DNA of 64,000 nt, from positions 1 to 64,000 of the forward strand of contig NZ_BOPG01000028.1 of the NCBI RefSeq assembly GCF_016863635.1, written 5' to 3'. A program made the translations under genes and the position numbers. This document shows, in pieces, positions 33,263 to 40,605 of the stretch. How positions within the stretch are numbered: the first letter of the stretch is position 1; every line of letters begins with the position of its first letter. The notes beneath the pieces are model-generated. The model worked only from the letters and a program-made list of their open reading frames with translations, did not search any database and was not told where the DNA came from. The stretch comes from Virgisporangium aurantiacum (lineage in GTDB: Bacteria > Actinomycetota > Actinomycetes > Mycobacteriales > Micromonosporaceae).

Positions 33263-33895
33263 ATGTCCCGTCGCACGATCGCCGCGCTCATCGCGGTCGG
33301 CGCGCTCGCGCTGTCGGCCTGTGGCAACGGCGATGACGGCAACACCAGCAGCAACAACGGCGCCGGTGAACCCACCGGTGCCATGCCGACCTCGGCGACG
33401 CCGGCCGCCGGGATGATGGCCGGGCAGTTCGGCGCCGGCTGTGCGGCCGTGCCGACCGATCCGTCGAACCCGGGAAGCTTCGACGCGATGGCGAAGGTGC
33501 CGGTGGCGACCGCGGCCTCCGGGAACCCGTTGCTCAGCGTGCTGGTGGGCGCCGTGAAGAAGGCGAACCTGGTCGACTCGCTGAACAGCGCGCAGGGCGT
33601 GACGGTGTTCGCGCCCACCAACGACGCGTTCGCGAAGATCCCGAAGGCCGATCTGGACAAGGTGGTCGCCGACAACGCCACGCTCACCAAGATCCTGACG
33701 TACCACGTGGTGCCGGGCAAGCTGTCGCCCGAGCAGCTCGCCGGACCGCACAAGACGCTGCAGGGCGGAACCGTCACGGTGGCCGGCAGCGGAACCGACT
33801 TCACCGTCGGCATGTCCGCGAAGGTGGTGTGCGGCAACGTGTCCACCGCCAACGCCACGGTGTACATCATCGACACCGTCCTGATGCCGTCCTGA
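33263..33895 (+). CDS. Fasciclin-domain lipoprotein (MPT70/MPT83-like)
   Basis: The 210-aa protein has a lipobox (ALALSACGNG), a low-complexity Asn/Ser/Thr/Pro spacer and one FAS1 domain (~80-208): NPLLSVLVGAVKKANLVDSL, VTVFAPTNDAFAKIPKADLD, KILTYHVVPGKLSPEQLAG and ATVYIIDTVLMPS. It is anchored to the outer face of the membrane and probably mediates adhesion or protein contacts. AGAGGAG precedes the ATG. The stop shares one base with the start of the molybdopterin oxidoreductase (TGATG), so they form a coupled pair, as seen with fasciclin/oxidoreductase genes in other actinomycetes. Confidence 0.93.
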   Translation: MSRRTIAALIAVGALALSACGNGDDGNTSSNNGAGEPTGAMPTSATPAAGMMAGQFGAGCAAVPTDPSNPGSFDAMAKVPVATAASGNPLLSVLVGAVKKANLVDSLNSAQGVTVFAPTNDAFAKIPKADLDKVVADNATLTKILTYHVVPGKLSPEQLAGPHKTLQGGTVTVAGSGTDFTVGMSAKVVCGNVSTANATVYIIDTVLMPS

Positions 33896-35484
33896 TGACC
33901 GTTGTCGAGCCCCGGCCGGTCGTGCACCGGCCGGGGCGGTTGGGCCGGTTCGCGACCGCGGCCGGCCGCGCCGCCGCGATCGGGCTGCCCACCGCCGGCG
34001 TGGCGCTGGGGGTGGCCCATGTCGTCGCGGCCGCGCTCGGCCGGCCGCAGACCGCCCCGGTACTCGCCGTCGGGTCGACGGTCATCGACGCGACGCCCCG
34101 CCCGCTCAAGGACTTCGCGATCCGCGAGTTCGGCACCCACGACAAGGTGGTGCTGCTGTCCGGCGTCTACCTGCTGCTGGTGCTGTTCGCGGTCGGGCTG
34201 GGCGCGGTGGCCGGGCGGCGGCGTGCCGTCGGCTACGCCGGTCTCGCGGTGTTCGTGGGCATCGGGGTCGTGGCCGTGGTCACCCGGCCGGCGTCGACCG
34301 GAATCGATGCCCTGCCCACCCTCGTGGGCGGGGTCGTGGCGGCGGTCGCGCTGATCGTCCAGTTGCGGTTTTCGCAAACAACGACCGCAGCGGACGCCGC
34401 GCGGCCGCGTCTGCTCAACCGCCGGCAGTTTCTGGTGACGACCGGAGCGGCCGCCGCCGTTGCCGCGTCCGCCGGAGCCGGTGGCGTTGCCCTCGGTCGG
34501 ACGAACACCCCCGGCTCCCGTTCGCGCGCCGCGGTACGGCTGCCGGCGCCGGCGGATCCGGCGCCGGCACTGCCCGCCGGCGTCCTGACAACCATGCCCG
34601 GCGGGTCGGCGTTCGTGACCGCCAACCGCGACTTCTACCGGGTGGACACCGCGCTGACGGTGCCGCAGATCGACGCCAACGCCTGGCGGCTGACCGTGCA
34701 CGGTGCGGTGGACCGGCCGGCCACGTTCACGTTCGACGACCTGCTGCGCCGACCGATGCGCGAGCGGGACATCACGTTGAACTGTGTGTCCAATGAGGTC
34801 GGTGGGCCGTACGTGGGCACGGCGCGCTGGCTCGGCGTCCCGTTGGCGCCGTTGCTGCGCGAGGCCGGCATGCGTGCCGGCGCCGACCAGTTGGTGAGCC
34901 GTTCGACCGACGGCATGACCATCGGGACACCACTCGACGCGGTCCTCGACGGCCGCGACGCGATGCTGGTGGTCGGCATGAACGGCGAACCGTTGCCGCT
35001 GGAACACGGCTTTCCGGTGCGGTTGCTGGTGCCGGGCCTCTACGGCTACGTCGGCGCCTGCAAGTGGCTCACCGACCTGGAGGTGACGACCTTCGACGCG
35101 TTCGACGCGTACTGGGTGCGTCGCGGCTGGGCCGCCCGCGCGCCCGTGAAGACGGCCTCGCGCATCGACACGCCCCGACCGTTGACGACGATCGCGCCCG
35201 GACAGGTCCGGATCGCCGGTGTCGCGTGGGCGCAACGCCGGGGGATCAGCGCGGTCGACGTCTCTGTCGACAATGGACAGTGGCAACCGGCGCAGTTGGC
35301 CGACGGCCCGTCCCCGGACACGTGGCGGCAATGGGTCCTCCGCTGGGACGCGACGCCGGGGCTGCACACGATCCGGGTCAGGGCAACCGACGGACGCGGC
35401 GACACCCAGCCCGAGGCGCGCGCCGGGACCTTCCCCGACGGCGCCACCGGCTGGCACACGATCTCGGTCACCGTGTCCGGCTGA
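33895..35484 (+). CDS. Membrane-bound molybdopterin oxidoreductase (sulfite oxidase/YedY superfamily)
   Basis: The 529-aa protein has three to four N-terminal membrane helices (VVLLSGVYLLLVLFAVGLGA, YAGLAVFVGIGVVAVVTR) and then a Tat-like motif (LNRRQFLVTTGAAAA, ~175) before the catalytic domain (~240-440). The Moco-binding segment includes RDITLNCVSNEVGGPYVGTA, where the Cys is the Mo ligand, and VRLLVPGLYGYVGACKWLTD. A Mo-cofactor dimerisation-type beta domain closes the protein. YedY-like enzymes repair methionine sulfoxide or reduce S/N-oxides outside the membrane; the substrate here is unknown. Coupled to the fasciclin gene. Confidence 0.9.
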   Translation: MTVVEPRPVVHRPGRLGRFATAAGRAAAIGLPTAGVALGVAHVVAAALGRPQTAPVLAVGSTVIDATPRPLKDFAIREFGTHDKVVLLSGVYLLLVLFAVGLGAVAGRRRAVGYAGLAVFVGIGVVAVVTRPASTGIDALPTLVGGVVAAVALIVQLRFSQTTTAADAARPRLLNRRQFLVTTGAAAAVAASAGAGGVALGRTNTPGSRSRAAVRLPAPADPAPALPAGVLTTMPGGSAFVTANRDFYRVDTALTVPQIDANAWRLTVHGAVDRPATFTFDDLLRRPMRERDITLNCVSNEVGGPYVGTARWLGVPLAPLLREAGMRAGADQLVSRSTDGMTIGTPLDAVLDGRDAMLVVGMNGEPLPLEHGFPVRLLVPGLYGYVGACKWLTDLEVTTFDAFDAYWVRRGWAARAPVKTASRIDTPRPLTTIAPGQVRIAGVAWAQRRGISAVDVSVDNGQWQPAQLADGPSPDTWRQWVLRWDATPGLHTIRVRATDGRGDTQPEARAGTFPDGATGWHTISVTVSG

Positions 35485-35505
35485 TCCGACACCGGTGCGG
35501 GAGAA

Positions 35506-36672
35506 TCACAGCAGACCGAGTGCGGCGCCGATGATCCGGCCGATGGTCGGCGCCTGGCCGTCGGCTTTCGCGTCGGTGGCGTTCACCGAGTACACGATCC
35601 GTGAACCGCCGTCCCGGGTGGCCGCGATCGCCGCGTTGTATCCGTAGCGGGCACCCGACTTGCCCCAGACGGTACGGCCGTTCGGCAGGATGACCAGCCG
35701 GGTCAGTCCGGCGCTGTAGGTCGCCGGGTCGCCCGATTCGAAGTCCAGCACGTCCGGGACCGTGAACATGTCGTCCAGTTGTGCGGCCGGCAGCAGTCGT
35801 CCCTGGAACACGGCCTGCGTGAACACGTCCAGGTCCCGCAGGCTGGACACCATGTCGCCGGCGGCCGGGGTGGACGACTGGTTCCAGGCGGTGACGTCGA
35901 CGAGCCGTCCATCGACAACCTGGTAGCCGTGCGCGTGCGGGCCGTGGATGTGCGGGTCGTTGCCCGGCACCCACGTGTCGCGCAGCCCGAGCGGGTGCAC
36001 GATCCGCCGATGGATCTCCACGCCGTACGGGTGGCCGGTCACCCGCCGGATCAGGATGGCCGCGACGATGTAGCCCATGTTCGTGTAGTGCTGGGCATCG
36101 CCGGGGACGAACTCGCGGTCGTTGGTGAGCGCGAGCCGGACGAGCTGCTCCGGGGTGTACCGGTCGAAGCGGTGCGCGATCTGCCACTCCACGCCGTCGG
36201 GCCAGCTGGGGCTGGGAAGGCCGGTGCGGTGGTCGAGCAGATGGCGGACGGTGACTTTCCGGTAGGGCGCCGGCAGTAGCCCCGGCAGGTAGCGGCTCAG
36301 CGGCGCGTCGAGGTCCAGGCGTCCCTGCGCCGCGAGTTGGAGTACCACGGTTGCGGTGAATGCCTTGGTCACGCTCCCGATGCGGAACCGTGCGTCGGCT
36401 GGAACCTCGGCACCGGAACGGACGTCGGCGACGCCGGAGCATCCGGTCCACGATCGGGTGGGCTGCGCCAACCGGACCTGAGCCGCGGTCGCGGTGGGCA
36501 ACCCGTTCGGCCCGCGATCCGGCAGCCCGGCGATGGCGTCCCGCAGCGGCGCGAACCATTCGCCTGATGCGGGCGCGGCCGCGACCGACGACGGCCGGAC
36601 CACGCCGGCCGCCAGCGCCGCGCCGCCGACGACCGCAAGACTCAGGACACTGCGTCGACCCACGATTGTCAT
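35506..36672 (-). CDS. Secreted serine hydrolase, class C beta-lactamase / D-Ala-D-Ala carboxypeptidase type
   Basis: The 388-aa protein starts with a Tat-like signal (GRRSVLSLAVVGGAALAAG). Catalytic motifs of the class C fold are present: SVTK (in FRIGSVTKAFTATVVLQL), YTN (in QHYTNMGYIVAAILIRRVTG) and a KSG variant (TVWGKSGARYGYN) in place of KTG/HTG. It probably hydrolyses D-amino-acid peptides or esters in the wall space; classification as a resistance beta-lactamase is not justified. It lies 78 bp downstream of a NarL-type two-component system, with 12-bp repeats in the gap. Confidence 0.9.
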   Translation of the reverse strand: MTIVGRRSVLSLAVVGGAALAAGVVRPSSVAAAPASGEWFAPLRDAIAGLPDRGPNGLPTATAAQVRLAQPTRSWTGCSGVADVRSGAEVPADARFRIGSVTKAFTATVVLQLAAQGRLDLDAPLSRYLPGLLPAPYRKVTVRHLLDHRTGLPSPSWPDGVEWQIAHRFDRYTPEQLVRLALTNDREFVPGDAQHYTNMGYIVAAILIRRVTGHPYGVEIHRRIVHPLGLRDTWVPGNDPHIHGPHAHGYQVVDGRLVDVTAWNQSSTPAAGDMVSSLRDLDVFTQAVFQGRLLPAAQLDDMFTVPDVLDFESGDPATYSAGLTRLVILPNGRTVWGKSGARYGYNAAIAATRDGGSRIVYSVNATDAKADGQAPTIGRIIGAALGLL

Positions 36673-36711
36673 GGCCCGAGCCTCGCATCCGGTCGATGCC
36701 CGGACATCGGG

Positions 36712-36735
36712 TCGAACCCCGAATCGAACCCCTAA
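36712..36735. promoter_or_regulatory. Tandem 12-bp repeats upstream of the serine hydrolase
   Basis: tcgaaccccgaa (36712-36723) and tcgaacccctaa (36724-36735) are direct repeats, followed by a partial third tcgag. They lie 40-63 bp before the serine hydrolase start and directly after the response-regulator gene. The position suggests a binding site for that NarL-type regulator. Confidence 0.5.
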
Positions 36736-36750
36736 TCGAGCCGGCCCGGG

Positions 36751-37413
36751 TCAATGCGAGCCGGCGCGCACCAGGCCGCACTCGTAGGCGAAGACGACCG
36801 CCTGGACGCGGTCACGCAGGCCCAGTTTGGCCAGGATCCGGCTGACGTAGGTCTTGACGGTGCCGTCGGAGAGGTACAGCCGGCCGGCGATCTCCAGGTT
36901 GGACAGTCCCCGGGCGACGAGGCCGAGCACCTCGCGCTCGCGTCCGGTGAGCGTGTCGAGCGCGGCGGTACCGTCCACTGTGGACCCGGAGTCGGCGTAG
37001 CGCTCCAGCAGCCGGCGGGTGACGCTCGGCGCCACCACCGCGTCACCGCGCGCCACCACCCGGATGGCCGACAGCAGGTCCGGCGCGAGGGTGTCCTTGA
37101 GGAGGAAACCGCTGGCTCCGGCCCGCACGGCGGCGAAGACGTACTCGTCGAGGTCGAACGTCGTCAGGATCAGCACCCGGGTGTGCCGGGCGGTGCCGTC
37201 CGAACAGATGCGTCGGGTCGCGTCGACGCCGTCGAGCTTCGGCATGCGCACGTCCATGAGGACGACGTCGGGGCGCAGGTCGAGGGCGATCTCCGCCGCC
37301 TGCGCACCGTCGCCGGCCTCCCCGACGACCCGCATGTCGTCGGAGTTCTCCAGGATCATCCGGAAGCCGGTGCGGACCAGGGCCTGGTCGTCGGCCAGCA
37401 GCACGTCGATCAT
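36751..37413 (-). CDS. NarL/LuxR-type response regulator
   Basis: The 220-aa protein has a receiver domain (VLLADDQALVRTGFRMIL, phospho-Asp in VVLMDVRMPKLDGV, GASGFLLKDTL) and a C-terminal LuxR HTH (LTGREREVLGLVARGLSNLE, GTVKTYVSRILAKLGL). Its start overlaps the histidine kinase stop by 4 bp. Downstream lies the secreted serine hydrolase, with 12-bp direct repeats in between, so regulation of that gene is likely but inferred. Confidence 0.95.
   Translation of the reverse strand: MIDVLLADDQALVRTGFRMILENSDDMRVVGEAGDGAQAAEIALDLRPDVVLMDVRMPKLDGVDATRRICSDGTARHTRVLILTTFDLDEYVFAAVRAGASGFLLKDTLAPDLLSAIRVVARGDAVVAPSVTRRLLERYADSGSTVDGTAALDTLTGREREVLGLVARGLSNLEIAGRLYLSDGTVKTYVSRILAKLGLRDRVQAVVFAYECGLVRAGSH
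36973..36985. repeat. Palindrome GTCCACWGTGGAC, copy 2
   Basis: gtccactgtggac, a 13-bp palindrome inside the response-regulator gene, encoding Ser-Thr-Val-Asp on the minus strand (TCC-ACA-GTG-GAC). Confidence 0.8.
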
Positions 37414-38708
37414 GGCCGGTGACCTCGCAGCGGCAGGACCGCCCGGATCGCGAACCCGCTGGACGGTTGCTTTCCGGCCTCGAACGACCCGCCGAGGAGC
37501 CGGATCCGCTCCCGCATGCCGCGCAGCCCGTTGCCGCCGCCCTGGGCGCCGTTGAGCCGGATGGGGCCGGTTCCGTCGTCGGTGACCTCGATCCGGACGT
37601 TCGTTGCGGTGTAGCCGAGGACGACCTCTGCCCGGGCGTCGGAACCGGCATGCTTCATGGTGTTGGTCAGCGCCTCCTGAACGATCCGGTACACGGACAG
37701 GTCCACAGTGGACGGTAACGGTACCGGCTCGCCGACGATGTGCAGCCGCACCGGGGTTCCCGTCTCGCGAACCTGGTCGAGCAGCGCGGGCAGGGCGGCC
37801 AGCCCGGGTTGCGGGCGCCACGCGTCGTCGACCTCGTCCACCGTGGCCAGCACCCGGCGCATGTCGGTGAGGGAGTCCCGGCCGGTCTTGACGATGGCCG
37901 CCAACGCGGTGCGGGTGTCGGCGGGCCGCTTGTCCAGCGCGGCGGCGGCGCCCTGCGCCTGGATCACCATCACCGACAGGCCGTGCGCCACGACGTCGTG
38001 CAGCTCGCGGCTGAGCCGGCTGCGCTCGGCCGCCACCGCCAGCGCGGCCTGCTGGTCGCGCTGGCGCTCCAGGTCGGCGGCCCGGGCGTGCAGTTCGTCG
38101 AGGTGGGCCCGCCGGCTGCGGGCGGCCGATCCGATCGCCCACGACGCGATCAGCGTCACCATCAGCGCGGGCAGGTCGTCCCAGGCGATGCCCGAGATGC
38201 GCTTCACCTCCGGGCCGGGCTGCGCCGGACGGGGTGGGGGCGCGTCGGGGACCCGGGGGCGGTCCTGATGCTGCGACACCTCCGTCGGCGCGTCGATCCG
38301 GCTCACGGCGAACGTGCTGGAACCCGCGGCGACCGCGAGCATGGCGACGAGCGCCGCGGTGGAGACCGTCCACGGATGACGTATCGCCACGGTCGCGAGC
38401 AGGATCGGCGCGCTCAGGTCGACGACCGTCAGCGGTACCTGCAGCGCCAGGTGGACGACGACGGCGCCGGTACACAGCACGAGCATCGACAGCGGCCAGC
38501 GTCGGCGCATCGCGATGCCGGCGGCGGCGACCAGCGTCGCGGCCCACCACAGCGCCGGCCGGGCGTCCGTCGCGGTGCCGTCGGACGAACCGATCGGGGC
38601 GTTCACCAGCACGCAGAGCAGCAGCACCGCGGCCGCGAGCGCCGCGTCCTGGACGTCGGTACGGCGAGCCAGAACGCGGCCGGGACCAGCCTGGTGGTGT
38701 TCACTCAT
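37410..38708 (-). CDS. NarL-system sensor histidine kinase (HisKA_3)
   Basis: The 432-aa protein has four to five N-terminal membrane helices (ALAAAVLLLCVLVNAPIG, LVAAAGIAMRRRWPLSMLVL, AALVAMLAVAAGSSTFAV, LPALMVTLIASWAIG), a phosphoacceptor helix (RLSRELHDVVAHGLSVMVIQ) and an HATPase domain (VQEALTNTMKHAGSDARAEV, GGGNGLRGMRERIRLLGGSF). The extracellular part is short, so the signal may be sensed within the membrane. The ATG at 38708 is preferred over the GTG at 38750. It is coupled to the response regulator (ATGA) and divergent from the TAP-like hydrolase. Confidence 0.93.
   Translation of the reverse strand: MSEHHQAGPGRVLARRTDVQDAALAAAVLLLCVLVNAPIGSSDGTATDARPALWWAATLVAAAGIAMRRRWPLSMLVLCTGAVVVHLALQVPLTVVDLSAPILLATVAIRHPWTVSTAALVAMLAVAAGSSTFAVSRIDAPTEVSQHQDRPRVPDAPPPRPAQPGPEVKRISGIAWDDLPALMVTLIASWAIGSAARSRRAHLDELHARAADLERQRDQQAALAVAAERSRLSRELHDVVAHGLSVMVIQAQGAAAALDKRPADTRTALAAIVKTGRDSLTDMRRVLATVDEVDDAWRPQPGLAALPALLDQVRETGTPVRLHIVGEPVPLPSTVDLSVYRIVQEALTNTMKHAGSDARAEVVLGYTATNVRIEVTDDGTGPIRLNGAQGGGNGLRGMRERIRLLGGSFEAGKQPSSGFAIRAVLPLRGHRP
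37701..37713. repeat. Palindrome GTCCACWGTGGAC, copy 3
   Basis: gtccacagtggac inside the histidine kinase gene, again encoding Ser-Thr-Val-Asp. The three copies all force a rare threonine codon (ACA) into high-GC genes. Confidence 0.8.
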
Positions 38709-38820
38709 GTCGATGGCAGCGTACGGAACCATCGCCACGCGCGAATCCATCGCAAGTCACATCTTCCGTACCTCTCGAGGCAGACGCGGGTAACGCCGGC
38801 CCGCCCCCACGGTGATCCCC

Positions 38821-40428
38821 ATGAATGCATCCGAGATCCGACGAATCGGTCGGCGCGCCGCCGTGACGGTGGTCGCGACCGGTCTCGCGGGTAGCCTGCT
38901 GGCCGTCGCCGCGCCGTCGGCGTCCGCCGGCCAGACCGTGCCGCTGGTCGCCTGGCGGAGCTGTCCCGCCTACTCCGAACAGACCCTGGAGCTGCTGGCG
39001 CCCCCGGACAAGCAGCCACAACTCAGAGAACTGCTGGGGCGGCTGGAGTGCGGCACCGTCAGCGTTCCGCTCGACTACCGCCACCCGCACGGCCGGCAGA
39101 TCACCGTCGCCCTCACCCGGCTGAAGGCGCGTGACCAGGCGCACCGGCTGGGCAGTATGGCCCTGAATCCGGGTGGGCCCGGTGGCAGCGGCTACCTGAT
39201 GCCGGTGGACGTCCTGGTCCGCGGCGACGCGACGGCCGGGCTGAACGAGCGGTACGACCTGATCGGCTTCGACCCGCGCGGCGTCGGCTACAGCACCAAG
39301 GTGAACTGCACGCCGGGCGACCAACCCGACCAGCCCCCGCCCGGACCGGTGACCGAGGACTACGCCCGCCGGATCTACGACGCGCAGGTCGCGGCCCTCG
39401 CCGCGTGCGGGCGGTCCGATCCGGCGTTCCTGGGCCAGCTCACCACCGCCAACGTCGCCCGGGACCTCGACCGGATCAGGGCCGGGCTCGGCGAGTCACG
39501 GCTCAACTTCCTCGGCATCTCCTGGGGCACCTGGCTCGGCGTCGTCTACCGCACCCTGTTCCCGCACCAGGTCGGCCGCATGTTCCTGGACAGCGTCGCC
39601 ATTCCACGGTTCTCCATTCCAGCCTTCCAGCAGGGACGCATCGAAGCGGCCGAACGCAACGCCGGTCGCCTGACGGCCTGGCTGGCCGAGCACGACGACA
39701 CCTACGGGCTGGGCGGCACCGCCGCCGACGTACGCGCCGCGATCATCGCGCTCCGCGCCGACTACGACGCGAACCCACGCCGGTTCACCGACCTGCCGAT
39801 GCCCCTCGACGGGAGTCTCATCGCGACGGCCGCGGCGCAGAACGCGCCGGTGTGGCCGCTCGTCGGCCGGATACTGGCGGAGTTGCGGGACGCGACCGGC
39901 CCGACCGCGCCGCCGACGGTCAAGGAGGTTCTGGGCGGACCCGACGAGCCACCGTCGACGCCACCGGCGGACGCGCCCGAGCGGTCGAACCGGACCATGA
40001 ACAAGGCCGCGTTCTGCAACGAGGACCCGAGCCGGTCCGACTTCGCCACCGCCTGGGCCGCGTACCAGCAGAACCTCGCGCGGAACCCGATGACGGGACG
40101 GACCCTCGACTTCTCCGCCGGATGCGCCGGCTGGCCACTGCCCGTGCAGGCGTTCCGGATCAGGCCCGGCGGCGGCTCGCTGGTGTTGTCCGGACACCCG
40201 TGGGAGACGCCGTCACCGTACGAGTGGACGCTGCAGACGCGGGCCATCGTGGGCGGCACGCTGTACACAGTGGACGATGACGTGCACGGCTCCGCGCTGA
40301 TGGAATGCACCGCCGACGTCATCGGCTTCTTCGACACCGGTCGCATCGACGGTGGCTGCCCCGGTGTGCCCGTGCCAGCCAGCGTGCCAACCGGACCGGC
40401 CGCCACGGCACAGTTCAGCCGTATCTGA
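38821..40428 (+). CDS. Secreted alpha/beta hydrolase, tripeptidyl aminopeptidase (TAP/SlpD)-like
   Basis: The 535-aa protein has a signal peptide (RRAAVTVVATGLAGSLLAVA, cleavage near SASA), the TAP signature LNPGGPGGSGYLMP (oxyanion region), FDPRGVGYS, and the nucleophile elbow LGISWGTWLGVVYRTLFP. The C-terminal TAP domain has GGGSLVLSGHPWETPSPYEW and the catalytic His in DDDVHGSALMEC. Members of this group release N-terminal tripeptides from proteins or hydrolyse esters in the culture fluid. The ATG at 38821 is used; GTG 38812 is also possible. A strong terminator follows 12 nt after the stop. Confidence 0.92.
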   Translation: MNASEIRRIGRRAAVTVVATGLAGSLLAVAAPSASAGQTVPLVAWRSCPAYSEQTLELLAPPDKQPQLRELLGRLECGTVSVPLDYRHPHGRQITVALTRLKARDQAHRLGSMALNPGGPGGSGYLMPVDVLVRGDATAGLNERYDLIGFDPRGVGYSTKVNCTPGDQPDQPPPGPVTEDYARRIYDAQVAALAACGRSDPAFLGQLTTANVARDLDRIRAGLGESRLNFLGISWGTWLGVVYRTLFPHQVGRMFLDSVAIPRFSIPAFQQGRIEAAERNAGRLTAWLAEHDDTYGLGGTAADVRAAIIALRADYDANPRRFTDLPMPLDGSLIATAAAQNAPVWPLVGRILAELRDATGPTAPPTVKEVLGGPDEPPSTPPADAPERSNRTMNKAAFCNEDPSRSDFATAWAAYQQNLARNPMTGRTLDFSAGCAGWPLPVQAFRIRPGGGSLVLSGHPWETPSPYEWTLQTRAIVGGTLYTVDDDVHGSALMECTADVIGFFDTGRIDGGCPGVPVPASVPTGPAATAQFSRI

Positions 40429-40439
40429 AAGGGAAACCG

Positions 40440-40467
40440 CCGGGGGTCGGGCTCGCCCGGCCCCCGG
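40440..40467 (+). terminator. Strong rho-independent-type hairpin after the TAP-like hydrolase
   Basis: Arms 40440-40451 and 40456-40467 pair over 12 bp (11 Watson-Crick, one G-U) with a 4-nt CTCG loop. There is no U tract. It insulates the downstream LamG-RHS operon. Confidence 0.85.
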
Positions 40468-40482
40468 TTCGGTACTGCCCCC

Positions 40483-40512
40483 GTGCTGTATTCGTGCTGT
40501 CTCCGGTGCTGT
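40483..40512 (+). promoter_or_regulatory. GTGCTGT direct repeats (SARP-box-like) upstream of the LamG-RHS operon
   Basis: GTGCTGT occurs at 40483-40489, 40494-40500 and 40506-40512, with start-to-start spacings of 11 and 12 bp. SARP activators bind heptamers repeated at 11-bp intervals ahead of promoters. The same heptamer pair, exactly 11 bp apart, lies at 58231-58248 beside the SARP gene of this window. The repeats are ~95 bp upstream of the LamG start. Confidence 0.55.
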
Positions 40513-40605
40513 ATCCGCGCTGGCGGCACGCAACCGGGACGACAGTATGGTCCTGAATGCTGTCCGCGCTGCACACCCGTGGCGATCGCGGACCCGGAGG
40601 ACCAC

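Noticed and set aside
35506..36672. A beta-lactamase resistance gene
   Set aside because: SxxK and YxN motifs define the broad serine-hydrolase fold, but the KSG variant and lack of resistance context do not support a lactamase call.
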